Below, in pieces: positions 54,043 to 63,164 of a DNA stretch of 64,000 nt. The stretch is from Desulfomonilia bacterium. Lineage in GTDB: Bacteria; Desulfobacterota; Desulfomonilia; UBA1062. Under the pieces are notes generated by a model, which saw nothing but the letters and a program-made list of their open reading frames with translations, did not search any database and was not told the DNA's origin. The translations under genes and the position numbers were made by a program. Where the stretch lies: positions 1 through 64,000 of the forward strand of contig DATCTV010000028.1 of NCBI GenBank assembly GCA_036567785.1. Direction: 5' to 3'. Position 1 is the stretch's first letter, and each line of letters starts with the position of its first letter.

Positions 54043-55026
54043 ATGGCCCTGACAGTGCTTTCACTTGCCCCTCTTCAGGCTGAACTGGTCAAGCTTCTAA
54101 TCATGCAGACCCCTGGCGTACCTGATTTTGAAGTAATGGCCGGTAACGGGATGTCTGCTGAAGAAATAAAAAAGCACATCGGGAAAGCTGATGCGGTTTT
54201 GTGTGACTATACGTTCAAGCACGAAATAACCGAAGACCTTGTGTCCGAGGCCAAGAAACTGAAACTCATCCAGCAGCCGAGCGTCGGGTATCAGAATATA
54301 GATGTGGAGGCCTGCACGGCCAGAGGAATCATGGTAGCGAACACCGCCGGCGCCAACACAGCCAGTGTGGCTGAACACACTGTCGCGTGGGGGCTTTGCC
54401 TGCTCAAAAACATGTTCCATGCGCACAAGAGCACGCAGCAGGGCAAGTGGGAGCAAATGAATATCAAACCGGCAGAGCTTAAAGCCAGGGTATGGGGTAT
54501 TGTCGGCTTCGGCCGAATCGGACAGGCGGTTGCCGTAAGGCTGAAGCCCTTCGAGTTGAGCAGTATCCTATATTTCGACATTCATAGATATGAGAGCTCA
54601 CTGGAACAGGAACTCGGCGTAGAATACTGCGACATGAAAACGCTTTTGAGCCGGTCCGACATAATAAGCCTGCATGCGCCGCTTACAGAAGCCACACGGA
54701 ACATGATCGATGAAGCAGCCCTCAATGCCATGAAAAACGGCGCTTATCTGATCAATGTAGCCAGGGCTGAACTGGTTGACGAAAAAGCGCTGGCTGATGC
54801 CATTATGAAAGGAAAGATTGCCGGAGCAGGTATAGATGTTTTTTCAGAAGAGCCTGTAAAAATGAATAACCCTCTGCTGGGCGTGGACAGCGACAGACTG
54901 TTGCTTTCTCCCCATGTAGCGGGAGTGACCGATGAGGCTGCCGGAAGAATCATAAACATGGCTGCGGCAAACATCGCCCGGGTGTTGAAAGGCGATGCCC
55001 CGGAATCACTGGTGAATAATGTCTGA
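54043..55026 (+). CDS. D-isomer-specific 2-hydroxyacid dehydrogenase
   Basis: A 327-residue NAD(P)-dependent dehydrogenase that interconverts a D-2-hydroxyacid and a 2-oxoacid. The nucleotide-binding fold VWGIVGFGRIGQAVA lies at about 150-164. Catalytic residues are visible: Arg in VARAELVDE, Glu in DVFSEEP and His in LSPHVAG. The substrate could be glycerate, lactate, phosphoglycerate or a related acid; the lack of an ACT domain makes full SerA unlikely. AGGAG precedes the ATG by seven bases. It ends facing the moeA pair, with 123 bases between and no clear terminator. Confidence 0.88.
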   Translation: MALTVLSLAPLQAELVKLLIMQTPGVPDFEVMAGNGMSAEEIKKHIGKADAVLCDYTFKHEITEDLVSEAKKLKLIQQPSVGYQNIDVEACTARGIMVANTAGANTASVAEHTVAWGLCLLKNMFHAHKSTQQGKWEQMNIKPAELKARVWGIVGFGRIGQAVAVRLKPFELSSILYFDIHRYESSLEQELGVEYCDMKTLLSRSDIISLHAPLTEATRNMIDEAALNAMKNGAYLINVARAELVDEKALADAIMKGKIAGAGIDVFSEEPVKMNNPLLGVDSDRLLLSPHVAGVTDEAAGRIINMAAANIARVLKGDAPESLVNNV

Positions 55027-55149
55027 GCATTCTATCGTCATCAATTAAATGGCTTGGAATTTATCTTCACCTGCAATATTTAAATTATAAGATGATTTTC
55101 AGGCAAATTTAGGTATCTTTCTTGTTTACGCACTATTCCCCTGATAATA

Positions 55150-57084
55150 CTACGCTTCCATCTCCGCAATTAGTTCCCCGCTTCCGGATGCATCATACCC
55201 GCCGAGGGCCGAGACCTTGTCTCTAAACTCAGGGGAACGTATGGTATCAAGCACAACCTGAATGTTCTTAACATTGAGGAAATCAGCCGGAATAACCAGG
55301 TCATACTGTTCCCTGTCCATCGGAATAAAATCGAGGTCGAGCGCTTTAGCCGCGGCATAGATGGCCATGCCGCAGTCAGCGGCTCCGGAAAGTACATCAA
55401 CGGCCACGGACATGTGGGTGAACTCCTCACGTTCATAACCTTTTATTGATTCCGGGCTTATGCCCGAACGGGCCAGGTTATAGTCAAGCAGTATGCGCGT
55501 ACCCGAGCCAGGCTGCCTGTTGATGAATGTGATATCATTCCTCGTGAGGTCCGAAATCCCTTTTATGCCTTTGGGATTGCCCTTTGCCACTATCAGTCCC
55601 TGATCCCTCATGACCAGGCGGAAGAGACATATCCTGATGCCTTTCAGGTATCGCCTGATGTAGGAGACATTATATTCGCCTGTTTCAGTATCCAGGAGAT
55701 GCGACCCGGCAATGTGGCACATGCCTTTTCTTATGGCGATGAGGCCGCCGAGGCTGCCTGCATTCCCGGATGATATCCGGATGTTTTTGCCGCTGCGCCT
55801 GATCTCATCGGCGAGAATGTCTATTGTTATGTCATGGCTTCCTATAACGACTATGGTGTTTCTGAGTTCTTCATCGTCCACCAGGAGTTCTGCGCTTATC
55901 TCTTCATCCTGCGTCACGCCTTCGGACATTGACGGGATACGTATGATGCCTTCCGCCCTTGTAAGCGTGGTAACCGAACCAGCAGACCTTGGCAGCGGCG
56001 TTGCAACCAGCCTTTCTCCGACCCTGCCGATATTCACCCTGACGAATTCCTCTGTCCCCAGTCTGGATGGAATATCCCGTGATGGTTTTACACGGATGGT
56101 CCTTCTCTCCGGAAGGGAAAGCCCCTGAAGCCCGAATATCACGGGACGGGCAAACTGCTCGAAAGACATTACAGCTGAGACGGTATAGCCGGGAATGCCT
56201 ATGACCGGTTTGCCCTGAATGACGCCCAGTATGGTGGGCTTTCCGGGCATCATGGCAACCCCGTGCACAAGGACTTCACCGATTTCAGCCACGATATTGG
56301 CCGTATAATCCTTCGAACCCGCAGATGAACCGGCATTTATGAGAATAAGGTCAGCATCGGAACTGGCAGCCCTCAAGAGGACGCTGCGAATATCCTCTTC
56401 GGTATCCGGGACTATATCATAAACAACCGGCTCTCCATGGGCTTCGCGTACAAGGCCGGAAAGCGTTATGGAATTGGATTCTATGATCTGGTTTTTCTTT
56501 ATCAGGCCGGGATCATCGATATCAGTGTGACGGATGAGCTCCGTGCCGGTCGGGATGATTGCCACCCTGGGCTTCTTGCGAACCTCTATTCTGAATATGC
56601 CCGATGCAGCAAGCGCCCCCATATCATAGGGCCTGATTACATGGTTCTGGGGCAGAAGCAGCTGCGTTGCAACAATGTCCTCTCCCACCTTTCTTATGTT
56701 CTGCCAGGGATAGGCGGGAGACATGATCTCCAGCCTGTCGTCATCAAGCTGATGAACCTTTTCTATCATGATAACTGCGTTACAGCCCTCGGTCAGGGCC
56801 TGACCGGTATTGATCCAAAACGCATCAATACCTATGGTCAAATGCTTAGGGTTCTTCTCCGTGGTTCCGTAGGTCTCTTCCGCCCGGACAGCAATACCGT
56901 CCATGGCGGCACAATGATAGGTCGGTGCCGATATCCTTGCAAAAACAGGCCTGGCTGTTACACGCCCAAGGGAATCTTCAACACTTATCTCCTCGGGCTC
57001 GGTCTTTTTTCCCTGCCATACCTTCGAGAATATCTCACGGGCTTCATCAAGCCCCTTCATTGCCAGATAAACATGCCTCTTCAT
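55150..57084 (-). CDS. MoeA-like protein fused to a substrate-binding (PBP-like) domain
   Basis: A 644-residue protein with a MoeA-type molybdenum insertase module (about 1-400; MDGIAVRAEE, IPTGTEL, NAGSSAGSKDY, MMPGKPTILG and GIPGYTVSAV) followed by a PBP-like domain (about 410-640). The PBP part contains IVVIGSHDITIDIL, SSGNAGSLGGL and NRQPGSGTRILLDYNLA, a pattern of molybdate- or LysR-type ligand-binding domains. It may combine molybdate sensing with insertion into molybdopterin. Its ATG follows the stop of the first moeA directly. This fusion is known in archaea and anaerobic bacteria. Confidence 0.9.
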   Translation of the reverse strand: MKRHVYLAMKGLDEAREIFSKVWQGKKTEPEEISVEDSLGRVTARPVFARISAPTYHCAAMDGIAVRAEETYGTTEKNPKHLTIGIDAFWINTGQALTEGCNAVIMIEKVHQLDDDRLEIMSPAYPWQNIRKVGEDIVATQLLLPQNHVIRPYDMGALAASGIFRIEVRKKPRVAIIPTGTELIRHTDIDDPGLIKKNQIIESNSITLSGLVREAHGEPVVYDIVPDTEEDIRSVLLRAASSDADLILINAGSSAGSKDYTANIVAEIGEVLVHGVAMMPGKPTILGVIQGKPVIGIPGYTVSAVMSFEQFARPVIFGLQGLSLPERRTIRVKPSRDIPSRLGTEEFVRVNIGRVGERLVATPLPRSAGSVTTLTRAEGIIRIPSMSEGVTQDEEISAELLVDDEELRNTIVVIGSHDITIDILADEIRRSGKNIRISSGNAGSLGGLIAIRKGMCHIAGSHLLDTETGEYNVSYIRRYLKGIRICLFRLVMRDQGLIVAKGNPKGIKGISDLTRNDITFINRQPGSGTRILLDYNLARSGISPESIKGYEREEFTHMSVAVDVLSGAADCGMAIYAAAKALDLDFIPMDREQYDLVIPADFLNVKNIQVVLDTIRSPEFRDKVSALGGYDASGSGELIAEMEA

Positions 57085-58332
57085 CTACAGCGTTCCTTTA
57101 ACTGGCTTAAAGAGGAGGACATTGACAACCTGTCCCTGATAAAGACCCTCTGTATTCCTGTCGATCTTAACCAGTCCCTGAGCCTCGACCAGAGTGGAAA
57201 TCAGCCCTGACTTGCCGAAAACCGGCTCCGCAAAATATCGTCCATCTCTTTTGATGAGCTTGACCCTGATGTAATCGTCTCTGCCGGAGGCGGATTCGAT
57301 GTTTCTGGCAAGCTCGGCCTTAATATAAAAATGGCCGTTTTCAAAGGCCTCTGCATCGCCAGAGAGTCCAGCTAAAAAAGGCGTCAGAAAGACTTCTGTG
57401 ACAACCATGGCAGATGCCACATGACCGGGCAGCCCGAAAACGGCCTTATCGCCTATGCGGGCAATTATCGTCGGTTTTCCAGGACTTATGGATATACCGT
57501 GAACCAGAAGCTCCATGCCGGGAAATGATTCAAGGACCTGAACCGTGATATCCCTCGCGCCTACCGAGCTGCCCCCTGAAATCCACACGGTATCGGCAGC
57601 CTCAAGGCCATTGGCCACCATCTCTTTAAGATCGGAAAAGTTATCTTTACACAAACCCAGGCTGATGGGAATCGCCCCTGCGGAAGAGCAGAAGGCGCTT
57701 AAGGTGTAGCTGTTGATGTCGCGGATCTGTCCGGGTACCGGCCTTCGATCTATTGGCACGACCTCGTCCCCTGTAGAAATAATCGCGACCCTCGGTCTTT
57801 TGAAGACAGTAATTCTCTCAATGCCCAGTCCTGCAAGGAGACCCAGGTCCTGCGGTCTGAGGATAAATCCTTTCTTGAAAATCAGGGTCCCTTTTTTCAG
57901 ATCATCGCCGGGCCTGATGACATTTTCAAGCGGCGATACTGCGCGGCTTACCTCAATCGTCCTCTCATCAAGGCTGTGGCAGTATTCGATCATTACGACC
58001 GCATCCGCACCTTCAGGCATCATGCCGCCGGTCGATATCCTTATGGCCATGCCGGGTGTTACCTTCCCTTCAGGGGCCCGGCCCATGACAACCTCACCGG
58101 CTGTTTCAAGCAGGGCCGGAAGACTCTCTGTTGCGCCAAAGGTATCTTTGGCCCTCACCGCATAGCCGTCCATTGTTGACCGGGAGAATTCGGGCAGATC
58201 CTCAGGGGCTGTGATCTCCCCGGAAAGGACACGGCCCAGCGCCTCTTGAAGAGATACGCTCTCTTCGCCGCAATGACTGAAGCCCTTTAATATCTCAAAA
58301 ACTTCTTCAGATGTCCTGACCTTGAAAAACAA
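57085..58332 (-). CDS. moeA: Molybdopterin molybdenumtransferase MoeA
   Basis: A 415-residue MoeA that inserts molybdenum (or tungsten) into adenylylated molybdopterin. Motifs in order are RSTMDGYAVRA, MPEGADAVVMIEY, STGDEVV, SGGSSVGARD, SPGKPTI and GLPGHVASAMV. The four-domain length is normal. The start is a TTG at 58332 with AAGGAG ten bases before it; no ATG fits better. The PBP-fused paralogue follows with no gap, so two insertases may form a heteromer or serve Mo and W separately. Molybdoenzymes themselves are not in this window. Confidence 0.93.
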   Translation of the reverse strand: MFFKVRTSEEVFEILKGFSHCGEESVSLQEALGRVLSGEITAPEDLPEFSRSTMDGYAVRAKDTFGATESLPALLETAGEVVMGRAPEGKVTPGMAIRISTGGMMPEGADAVVMIEYCHSLDERTIEVSRAVSPLENVIRPGDDLKKGTLIFKKGFILRPQDLGLLAGLGIERITVFKRPRVAIISTGDEVVPIDRRPVPGQIRDINSYTLSAFCSSAGAIPISLGLCKDNFSDLKEMVANGLEAADTVWISGGSSVGARDITVQVLESFPGMELLVHGISISPGKPTIIARIGDKAVFGLPGHVASAMVVTEVFLTPFLAGLSGDAEAFENGHFYIKAELARNIESASGRDDYIRVKLIKRDGRYFAEPVFGKSGLISTLVEAQGLVKIDRNTEGLYQGQVVNVLLFKPVKGTL

Positions 58333-58455
58333 AACTTTTCACTCCTTATCCGCAGTTTCTTTATATTTTATCTCACAACCGCCGTCTTGAGAGGCTGACT
58401 TTTACAGGTACTAAGATTTAACAGCAATTTCGGTTAAATTCTATAACTTTCAGTC

Positions 58456-58494
58456 ACCGGTGCAATTCCCGCGGGACTATATTAATTGTGCGGT
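58456..58494 (+). promoter_or_regulatory. Stable hairpin in the leader of the split UxaA-type lyase genes
   Basis: ACC-g-GTGCAATT (58456-58467) pairs with AATTGTGCGGT (58484-58494): 11 pairs with one bulged G. The 16-base loop begins with the palindrome CCCGCGGG. It lies about 80 bases before the ATG at 58573 in a 240-base divergent gap. No T-tract follows. Confidence 0.45.
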
Positions 58495-58572
58495 AACCTC
58501 ACTCGAGATTTCCTATGGATAGAATTTTCTGTTATCTTATTTATAATAAACAAAAGTTCCGGGGGTTCGTAC

Positions 58573-58845
58573 ATGAATGCAAATGTAATCATAATCAATA
58601 AAAAAGACAATGTCGCTGTCGCACTGGCTGACATAAAGAAAGGTACGCAGGCAATCCTGGCTGACGGGGCATTCATTGAAGCAGTCTCGGACATCCCGTA
58701 CAGCCACAAGATCGCACTGGCCGACATCCCGCGTGGCACCGATATAATAAAATACGGCGAGCTCATAGGCGAGGCGAAAATCGATATAAAAAAAGGTGAA
58801 TGGGTGCACACCCACAACCTCGATATTGAAGAAAAGGGGAAATAA
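58573..58845 (+). CDS. UxaA-type lyase, small subunit (SAF domain)
   Basis: A 90-residue SAF-domain protein, the separate N-terminal part of altronate/galactarate dehydratase-type enzymes. It carries INKKDNVAVALADIKKGT, IPYSHKIALADIPRG and a C-terminal GEWVHTHNL, the His-containing motif typical of SuyA and UxaA N-termini. It should pair with the next gene product to form the active lyase. The ATG at 58573 is preferred over an upstream frame because a GGGGG box lies seven bases before it and the domain begins there. The two subunit genes are one base apart. Confidence 0.85.
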   Translation: MNANVIIINKKDNVAVALADIKKGTQAILADGAFIEAVSDIPYSHKIALADIPRGTDIIKYGELIGEAKIDIKKGEWVHTHNLDIEEKGK

Positions 58846-58846
58846 G

Positions 58847-60004
58847 ATGTCTACCTTTCAGGGCTTTCTCAGGCAGGACGGCTCGGCTGGTATAAGAAAC
58901 CATGTGGCGATACTGCCCAGTGTGGCATGCGCAAACGGCGTCGCAGCAGCCATCGCAAGGGCCGTTCCCGAAGCGGTGCCGCTTTTTCACGGACACGGAT
59001 GCGCCCGCGCCGTGGAACTCGGACTGCATATACGCACACTCTCGAATTTGGGAAGGCACCCGAATTGCGCGGCCGTACTCGTTGTGGGCCTGGGATGCGA
59101 ACCGATCAAGGCGGACATCCTTTATGACGCAATCGCAGCAACAGGCAAACCTGTCGAAAAGCTCGTCATACAGGATGAAGGAGGTTCGAGAAAAACAACG
59201 GCCAAAGGTATAGAGATAGTAAAGCGTATGGTTGCAGACGCAGCGAAAATCACCAGACAGGAACTGCCCCTTGATAAGATAATCATGGGTCTTGAATGCG
59301 GAGGGTCGGACGCCTTTTCCGGAATAACCGCAAACCCTGCGACAGGCATAGCCTCGGACTGGCTTGTGGATGCAGGCGGCACGGTAATCCTTACAGAGGA
59401 TACGGAGATGATAGGGACCTCGCATATCCTCGCGCGTCGAGCATGCTGTCCTGAAGTGTCCGGTCAGATAGTAAAGATGGTGGATGATGCGGAAAAGCTG
59501 ACACATGACCTTCTCGGCCCTCTTGCCGCTTATGTAATCGCACCCGGCAATATGGACGGCGGCATGAGTTCGATCCGTGAGAAATCACTCGGATGCATAG
59601 TAAAGGCCGGCAGCAGGCCGATAACCCAGGTGGTGGAATACGGGGAAGTTCCTTCTGAGAAAGGTGTAGTCCTTATGGATGCGCCAGGTTATGACGCCGA
59701 AAGCATGACCGGCGTTGCCGGAGGGGGCGCCCAGCTTATGGTCTTCACTACAGGCCGCGGCAACCCGCTTGGATACCCGATAGTTCCCGTCATCAAGATT
59801 GCAAGCACATCACGGCTTTACAATAAAATGGAAGACGACATGGATATAAATGCCGGCCGGATACTGGAAGGTGCAACGCTGGCTGATGTTGGGGGAGATA
59901 TCATCTCTCTCGTAAAAAAGGTCCTTGATGGCGAACCGACAAAGGCGGAGATAAACCGGCAGGACGGAATTGTGTGTCTGTATGCGATGACCCCGTCGTT
60001 CTAA
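58847..60004 (+). CDS. UxaA-type lyase, large subunit (altronate dehydratase / SuyB-like)
   Basis: A 385-residue catalytic subunit of the altronate/galactarate dehydratase family. Family signs are the FLRQDGSAGIRNHVAILPSV start, FHGHGCAR, LVVGLGCE, MGLECGGSDAFSGITANPA and TTGRGNPLGYPIVPVIKI. The two-gene split (90 + 385 aa) matches (2R)-sulfolactate sulfo-lyase SuyAB as well as split dehydratases of unknown substrate. Conserved cysteines and histidines suit an iron-dependent dehydration or desulfonation. Without sulfolactate genes nearby the choice stays open. Confidence 0.87.
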   Translation: MSTFQGFLRQDGSAGIRNHVAILPSVACANGVAAAIARAVPEAVPLFHGHGCARAVELGLHIRTLSNLGRHPNCAAVLVVGLGCEPIKADILYDAIAATGKPVEKLVIQDEGGSRKTTAKGIEIVKRMVADAAKITRQELPLDKIIMGLECGGSDAFSGITANPATGIASDWLVDAGGTVILTEDTEMIGTSHILARRACCPEVSGQIVKMVDDAEKLTHDLLGPLAAYVIAPGNMDGGMSSIREKSLGCIVKAGSRPITQVVEYGEVPSEKGVVLMDAPGYDAESMTGVAGGGAQLMVFTTGRGNPLGYPIVPVIKIASTSRLYNKMEDDMDINAGRILEGATLADVGGDIISLVKKVLDGEPTKAEINRQDGIVCLYAMTPSF

Positions 60005-60082
60005 TACAGCGTATGATAATCTTGTGGAGCTGCGTAGTTCCTTATCCCTATACTATTGTACAAAAAAGTTAATGAGCTGTTG

Positions 60083-60128
60083 AGCTGTTAAGTTGAACCT
60101 TTTCAGACTTTGATTCTTCTTAACAGCT
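60083..60128. repeat. Inverted repeat between convergent genes
   Basis: AGCTGTTAAG (60083-60092) and CTTAACAGCT (60119-60128) are exact inverted copies with a 26-base loop. A near-tandem gagctgtt precedes the first arm. It lies in the 145-base gap between the UxaA-type gene and the GH79-like gene and could act as a weak terminator. Confidence 0.4.
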
Positions 60129-60149
60129 TATTAAATCATCAGCTTAATG

Positions 60150-61646
60150 CTACAGAGCCGGGGACACCTTCACAACCACCGCCTCAAGCGCAGGCAATGA
60201 AACCTTATAGGATCCTGCTTCATAAGCCACCGGCTCGGATGCTGCAATCCCGAGCGGATGGCCTTCTGTTGAACCGTCCCAGGTGAGACCTCCAAGCGTA
60301 AGTCCTGTCTTTGCAGTCAAGGAAGGGGCTTGCAGACGCACAAGGCTGGCAGATTCAGACCATCCCGGAATATGCAGATAAACGACTTTATCGGTTTTCC
60401 GGTTCAGGTTGATCAGCGCAACGCGTACTGCCCCATCTTCACCGAGTGTTGCCCAGGCATGTACCCGGGCCGGTGTTTTTATGGAAAGAGGCAGCAAACG
60501 GCCGTGACTTGCCGTCGCCAGCGAGAAAAACCTCATCCCGTAGTAAAGCGGATATACAACCGGGACACCGGATGCATCCAGGCTGAACACCGCATATCTG
60601 GACGGGGTATGGAAGTTGATTCCGTCAAGGCCCGCCGCTGCCAGCTGGAAGGCTATGTCAGCACCCCAGAGGGCTGCTGCATATACGTTGCTTACACCAT
60701 CAGCCCCGCCGCATGAAACGCTGTTCATTTCGTCCATCCGGTACGCCAGGCCCTGAGCGTGCGCAGCGGCTGCAAGGGTCTTGTAGCTTGCCCCGATTCC
60801 GCTGGTGGCATATTCGGTCAGAAGGGCCTCAGCCGAAGGCGCAAGGTTGTAGCAGTTTGTGAAAGGGTAGATGTGGGTCGTCACAAGTGCGAGTCTGTTT
60901 TTCTCCCGTTCGCAGAAGCCGGGCATGTTCCCCAGCCATGAACGGTTTGCAATTGCAGTCGCAGCGAAAGGGGTCGATGGCGGAACCTGCTCTGCTATAT
61001 TGTCATGAAAGGCTTCCATATCTGCAAGATATGCGTTCCACCCATACCCCAGACCGCGGCGGGGCCCTTCAGTACGATACAGGTCCGGTTCATTTCCCAT
61101 CTCAAAGGCCTGGATGGCATTACCGGGGATGGCATCGTAAGCCGCATCAATCAGGCCGACTGCAAGTGCGGGATCGTCAATCGCCAGGTTAAGTCCCAGA
61201 ATCAGGCGGGTTTGCAGGACTTCGGCCAGTGCAGCCAGTGTGGCCAGGTGTGCAGGACCTATGTTGATGGTGACGCCCGACGGGGGTGTTGCCCCCTGAG
61301 GATTCCACCACGCCAGATCCTGGCTGTTTCCGCCTATTCGAACGGACAGCCGGTGATCCTCGGCCTCGAATGCGCGCATAAGCGTTACCACTGCCGGCCT
61401 TAACCCGCCTGAGCCGTCGCCAAGATAGTCCGGGACACTGCCCCATTCCACGGAAATACCAAGAAAGTCATCCTGAATTTGTGCACCGGGTGCTGCAGGA
61501 TCTATCTCAACAGTTACCTTATCGCCGATGCAGGATGAAGACATCGTTAAACAAAGAAAGAGCAGTGAAAACATAAATCCAGATTTTATTGTCCTATTTA
61601 CATTTCTTATTATGCGACCGATTTTTCCCTGTACAATATGCCCCAT
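60150..61646 (-). CDS. GH79-like glycoside hydrolase, probable lipoprotein
   Basis: A 498-residue exported glycosidase resembling GH79 (beta-glucuronidase/heparanase). The leader (about 18-39) ends in SSSC and may be lipidated. A TIM barrel (about 50-380) has the acid/base Glu in MGNEPDLY and a candidate nucleophile Glu in RMDEMNSVSCGG. The C-terminal beta domain (about 390-498) matches the GH79C type (VRVALINLNRKTDKVVYLHI). The ATG at 61646 has AGGAG six bases upstream; the longer frame is unsupported. It probably removes glucuronic acid or methyl-glucuronic acid from polysaccharides outside the cell. Confidence 0.8.
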   Translation of the reverse strand: MGHIVQGKIGRIIRNVNRTIKSGFMFSLLFLCLTMSSSCIGDKVTVEIDPAAPGAQIQDDFLGISVEWGSVPDYLGDGSGGLRPAVVTLMRAFEAEDHRLSVRIGGNSQDLAWWNPQGATPPSGVTINIGPAHLATLAALAEVLQTRLILGLNLAIDDPALAVGLIDAAYDAIPGNAIQAFEMGNEPDLYRTEGPRRGLGYGWNAYLADMEAFHDNIAEQVPPSTPFAATAIANRSWLGNMPGFCEREKNRLALVTTHIYPFTNCYNLAPSAEALLTEYATSGIGASYKTLAAAAHAQGLAYRMDEMNSVSCGGADGVSNVYAAALWGADIAFQLAAAGLDGINFHTPSRYAVFSLDASGVPVVYPLYYGMRFFSLATASHGRLLPLSIKTPARVHAWATLGEDGAVRVALINLNRKTDKVVYLHIPGWSESASLVRLQAPSLTAKTGLTLGGLTWDGSTEGHPLGIAASEPVAYEAGSYKVSLPALEAVVVKVSPAL

Positions 61647-61807
61647 ATCCGGCTCCTCAAATAATTTAATAAGGTCTGCTGAAGCATTTAAAAAGTATAT
61701 ATAGCTCTTGTGCAGGATTAAAAAAACAGAAAAAACCGCATCGTATTGCATTTTTGAAAGCATGGACTAATATTTTTCCATATCAATGTCTATTGTGGAG
61801 GTGAGAC

Positions 61808-62440
61808 ATGCTTATAGAAAACCAGCAGTTAATGACCAATGCAAGAGAGACGCTGCGCGGAAGGTGGGGCGATGCAATTGCCGCATGCATAGTTTTTGCA
61901 GCCATTATCATAATTTTAAACGCGGTTCCCCTGATCGGAAGCATTGCGAGCCTTCTTATTTCGGGCCCGATGATACTTGGATTTTACCTCTTTTTCCTTC
62001 CCTACGTAAAAGGAGAGACGCCGCGGATAGCAGTTATCTTTGATGGCTTTAAAAGTTTTCTTGACTCATTCGTCGCCTACCTCGTAGCTCTCATATTCAT
62101 ATTTCTCTGGAGCCTTCTACTTATAGTACCGGGCATTATAGCTGCAATATCATACTCGATGATGTTCCTGATCATGGCGGAAAATCCGGGGATGGACGGC
62201 ATGTCCTCTATAAGAAAGAGCAAGGAGATGATGAACGGTTACAAGTGGAAATACTTCTGCCTCATGTGCAGGTTCATCGGTTGGTTCCTGCTCTGCATCA
62301 TCACCTGCGGAATAGCCGGTATATGGGTGGGGCCCTACTGGGTAACCAGCAAGGTGCTCTTCTACGAGGACATCAAAAAGGAAAAGGCCCTGCTGATAAC
62401 AGCTCCATCTTCTCAGACAGAACCCTTGATGCCTTCATGA
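61808..62440 (+). CDS. DUF975-like membrane protein
   Basis: A 210-residue membrane protein with about five helices, similar in build to the DUF975 family: NARETLRGRWGDAIAACIVF at the start, then SLLISGPMILGFYLFFLPYVKGE, DGFKSFLDSFVAYLVALIFIFLWSLLL-like sequence, and SIRKSKEMMNGYKWKYFCL. Function is unknown. An AGGTGAG box precedes the ATG. Its stop overlaps the lutA start (ATGA), so it may help the Lut proteins, although such a link is not established. Confidence 0.78.
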   Translation: MLIENQQLMTNARETLRGRWGDAIAACIVFAAIIIILNAVPLIGSIASLLISGPMILGFYLFFLPYVKGETPRIAVIFDGFKSFLDSFVAYLVALIFIFLWSLLLIVPGIIAAISYSMMFLIMAENPGMDGMSSIRKSKEMMNGYKWKYFCLMCRFIGWFLLCIITCGIAGIWVGPYWVTSKVLFYEDIKKEKALLITAPSSQTEPLMPS

Positions 62441-63156
62441 GGGTTTCCCTCTTCATCCCCTGCACCGTAGATATATTCATGCCGGACATCGGGGCGGCGG
62501 TTTTCAGCCTGCTCAAGAGACTGGGATGCGAAGTTGTTTACCATCAGGAACAGACCTGCTGCGGTCAGGCGCATTTCAATGCAGGCCGCAGAAAGGACGC
62601 CGCAAAACTCGCCAGACGCTTCATCAGCATATTCGAACACGACGATAACATAGTTTGCCCTTCAGGTTCATGCGTTTACATGGTGAAAAAACATTATCCG
62701 GAACTGTTCGGTGGCGACGTCAGGTGGCTCAAGCGGGCAAAAAGGCTTGGAGAGCGGGTATTCGAACTGTCGGAATTCATCGTATCGAGGCTAGGCATCA
62801 AAGATACGGACGCCCGGTTTAACGGCAAGGTCGCCTACCATGAATCCTGCCATCTGCTCAGAGGCCTTGGCGTTACCGGATATGCAAAAGAACTAATCTC
62901 TCGAGTGAACGGCGCCCAGGTTGTACCTCTTGCCGGGGCCGATTCATGCTGCGGCTTCGGTGGAGAATTTTCGAACAATTACCCTGAAATTTCAGGAGCC
63001 CTGGTAAGTGACAAGGTTAAGAACTTCATCGCATCAGGGGCGGACGTGATCATCCTTTCCGAACCAGGGTGCCTGCTTAATATCATGGGATATCTGCACA
63101 GGCACCACCCGGATAAAAAGGCCATGCACATCGCAAATTTTCTGGCATCTCAGTAG
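62437..63156 (+). CDS. lutA: Lactate utilization protein LutA ((Fe-S)-binding, CCG domains)
   Basis: A 239-residue protein of the LutA/YkgE family, one of three components of the iron-sulfur L-lactate oxidation system. Two cysteine-rich CCG domains are seen: FIPCTVDIFMP with EQTCCGQAHFN, and YHESCHLLRGLG with DSCCGFGGEFS; CPSGSC lies between. These bind a noncubane or [4Fe-4S] cluster as in heterodisulfide reductase. The ATG overlaps the stop of the DUF975-like gene. The next gene is lutB; lutC would be expected beyond the right edge. Confidence 0.92.
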   Translation: MRVSLFIPCTVDIFMPDIGAAVFSLLKRLGCEVVYHQEQTCCGQAHFNAGRRKDAAKLARRFISIFEHDDNIVCPSGSCVYMVKKHYPELFGGDVRWLKRAKRLGERVFELSEFIVSRLGIKDTDARFNGKVAYHESCHLLRGLGVTGYAKELISRVNGAQVVPLAGADSCCGFGGEFSNNYPEISGALVSDKVKNFIASGADVIILSEPGCLLNIMGYLHRHHPDKKAMHIANFLASQ

Positions 63157-63164
63157 GCGCTGTA

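Noticed and set aside
58450-58530. Cobalamin riboswitch
   Set aside because: Only a GGTGCAATTCC-like piece is present. The GGGAA element and a proper B12 box are missing, and the downstream genes are not B12-related.
58763-59506. Long minus-strand frame opposite the UxaA-type genes
   Set aside because: Cys/Arg-rich antisense translation of conserved coding sequence; no start signal.
60056-60063. Third TTGTACAA word
   Set aside because: A single copy away from any antitoxin and promoter. An 8-mer is expected by chance about once in 64 kb, so it is not taken as an operator.
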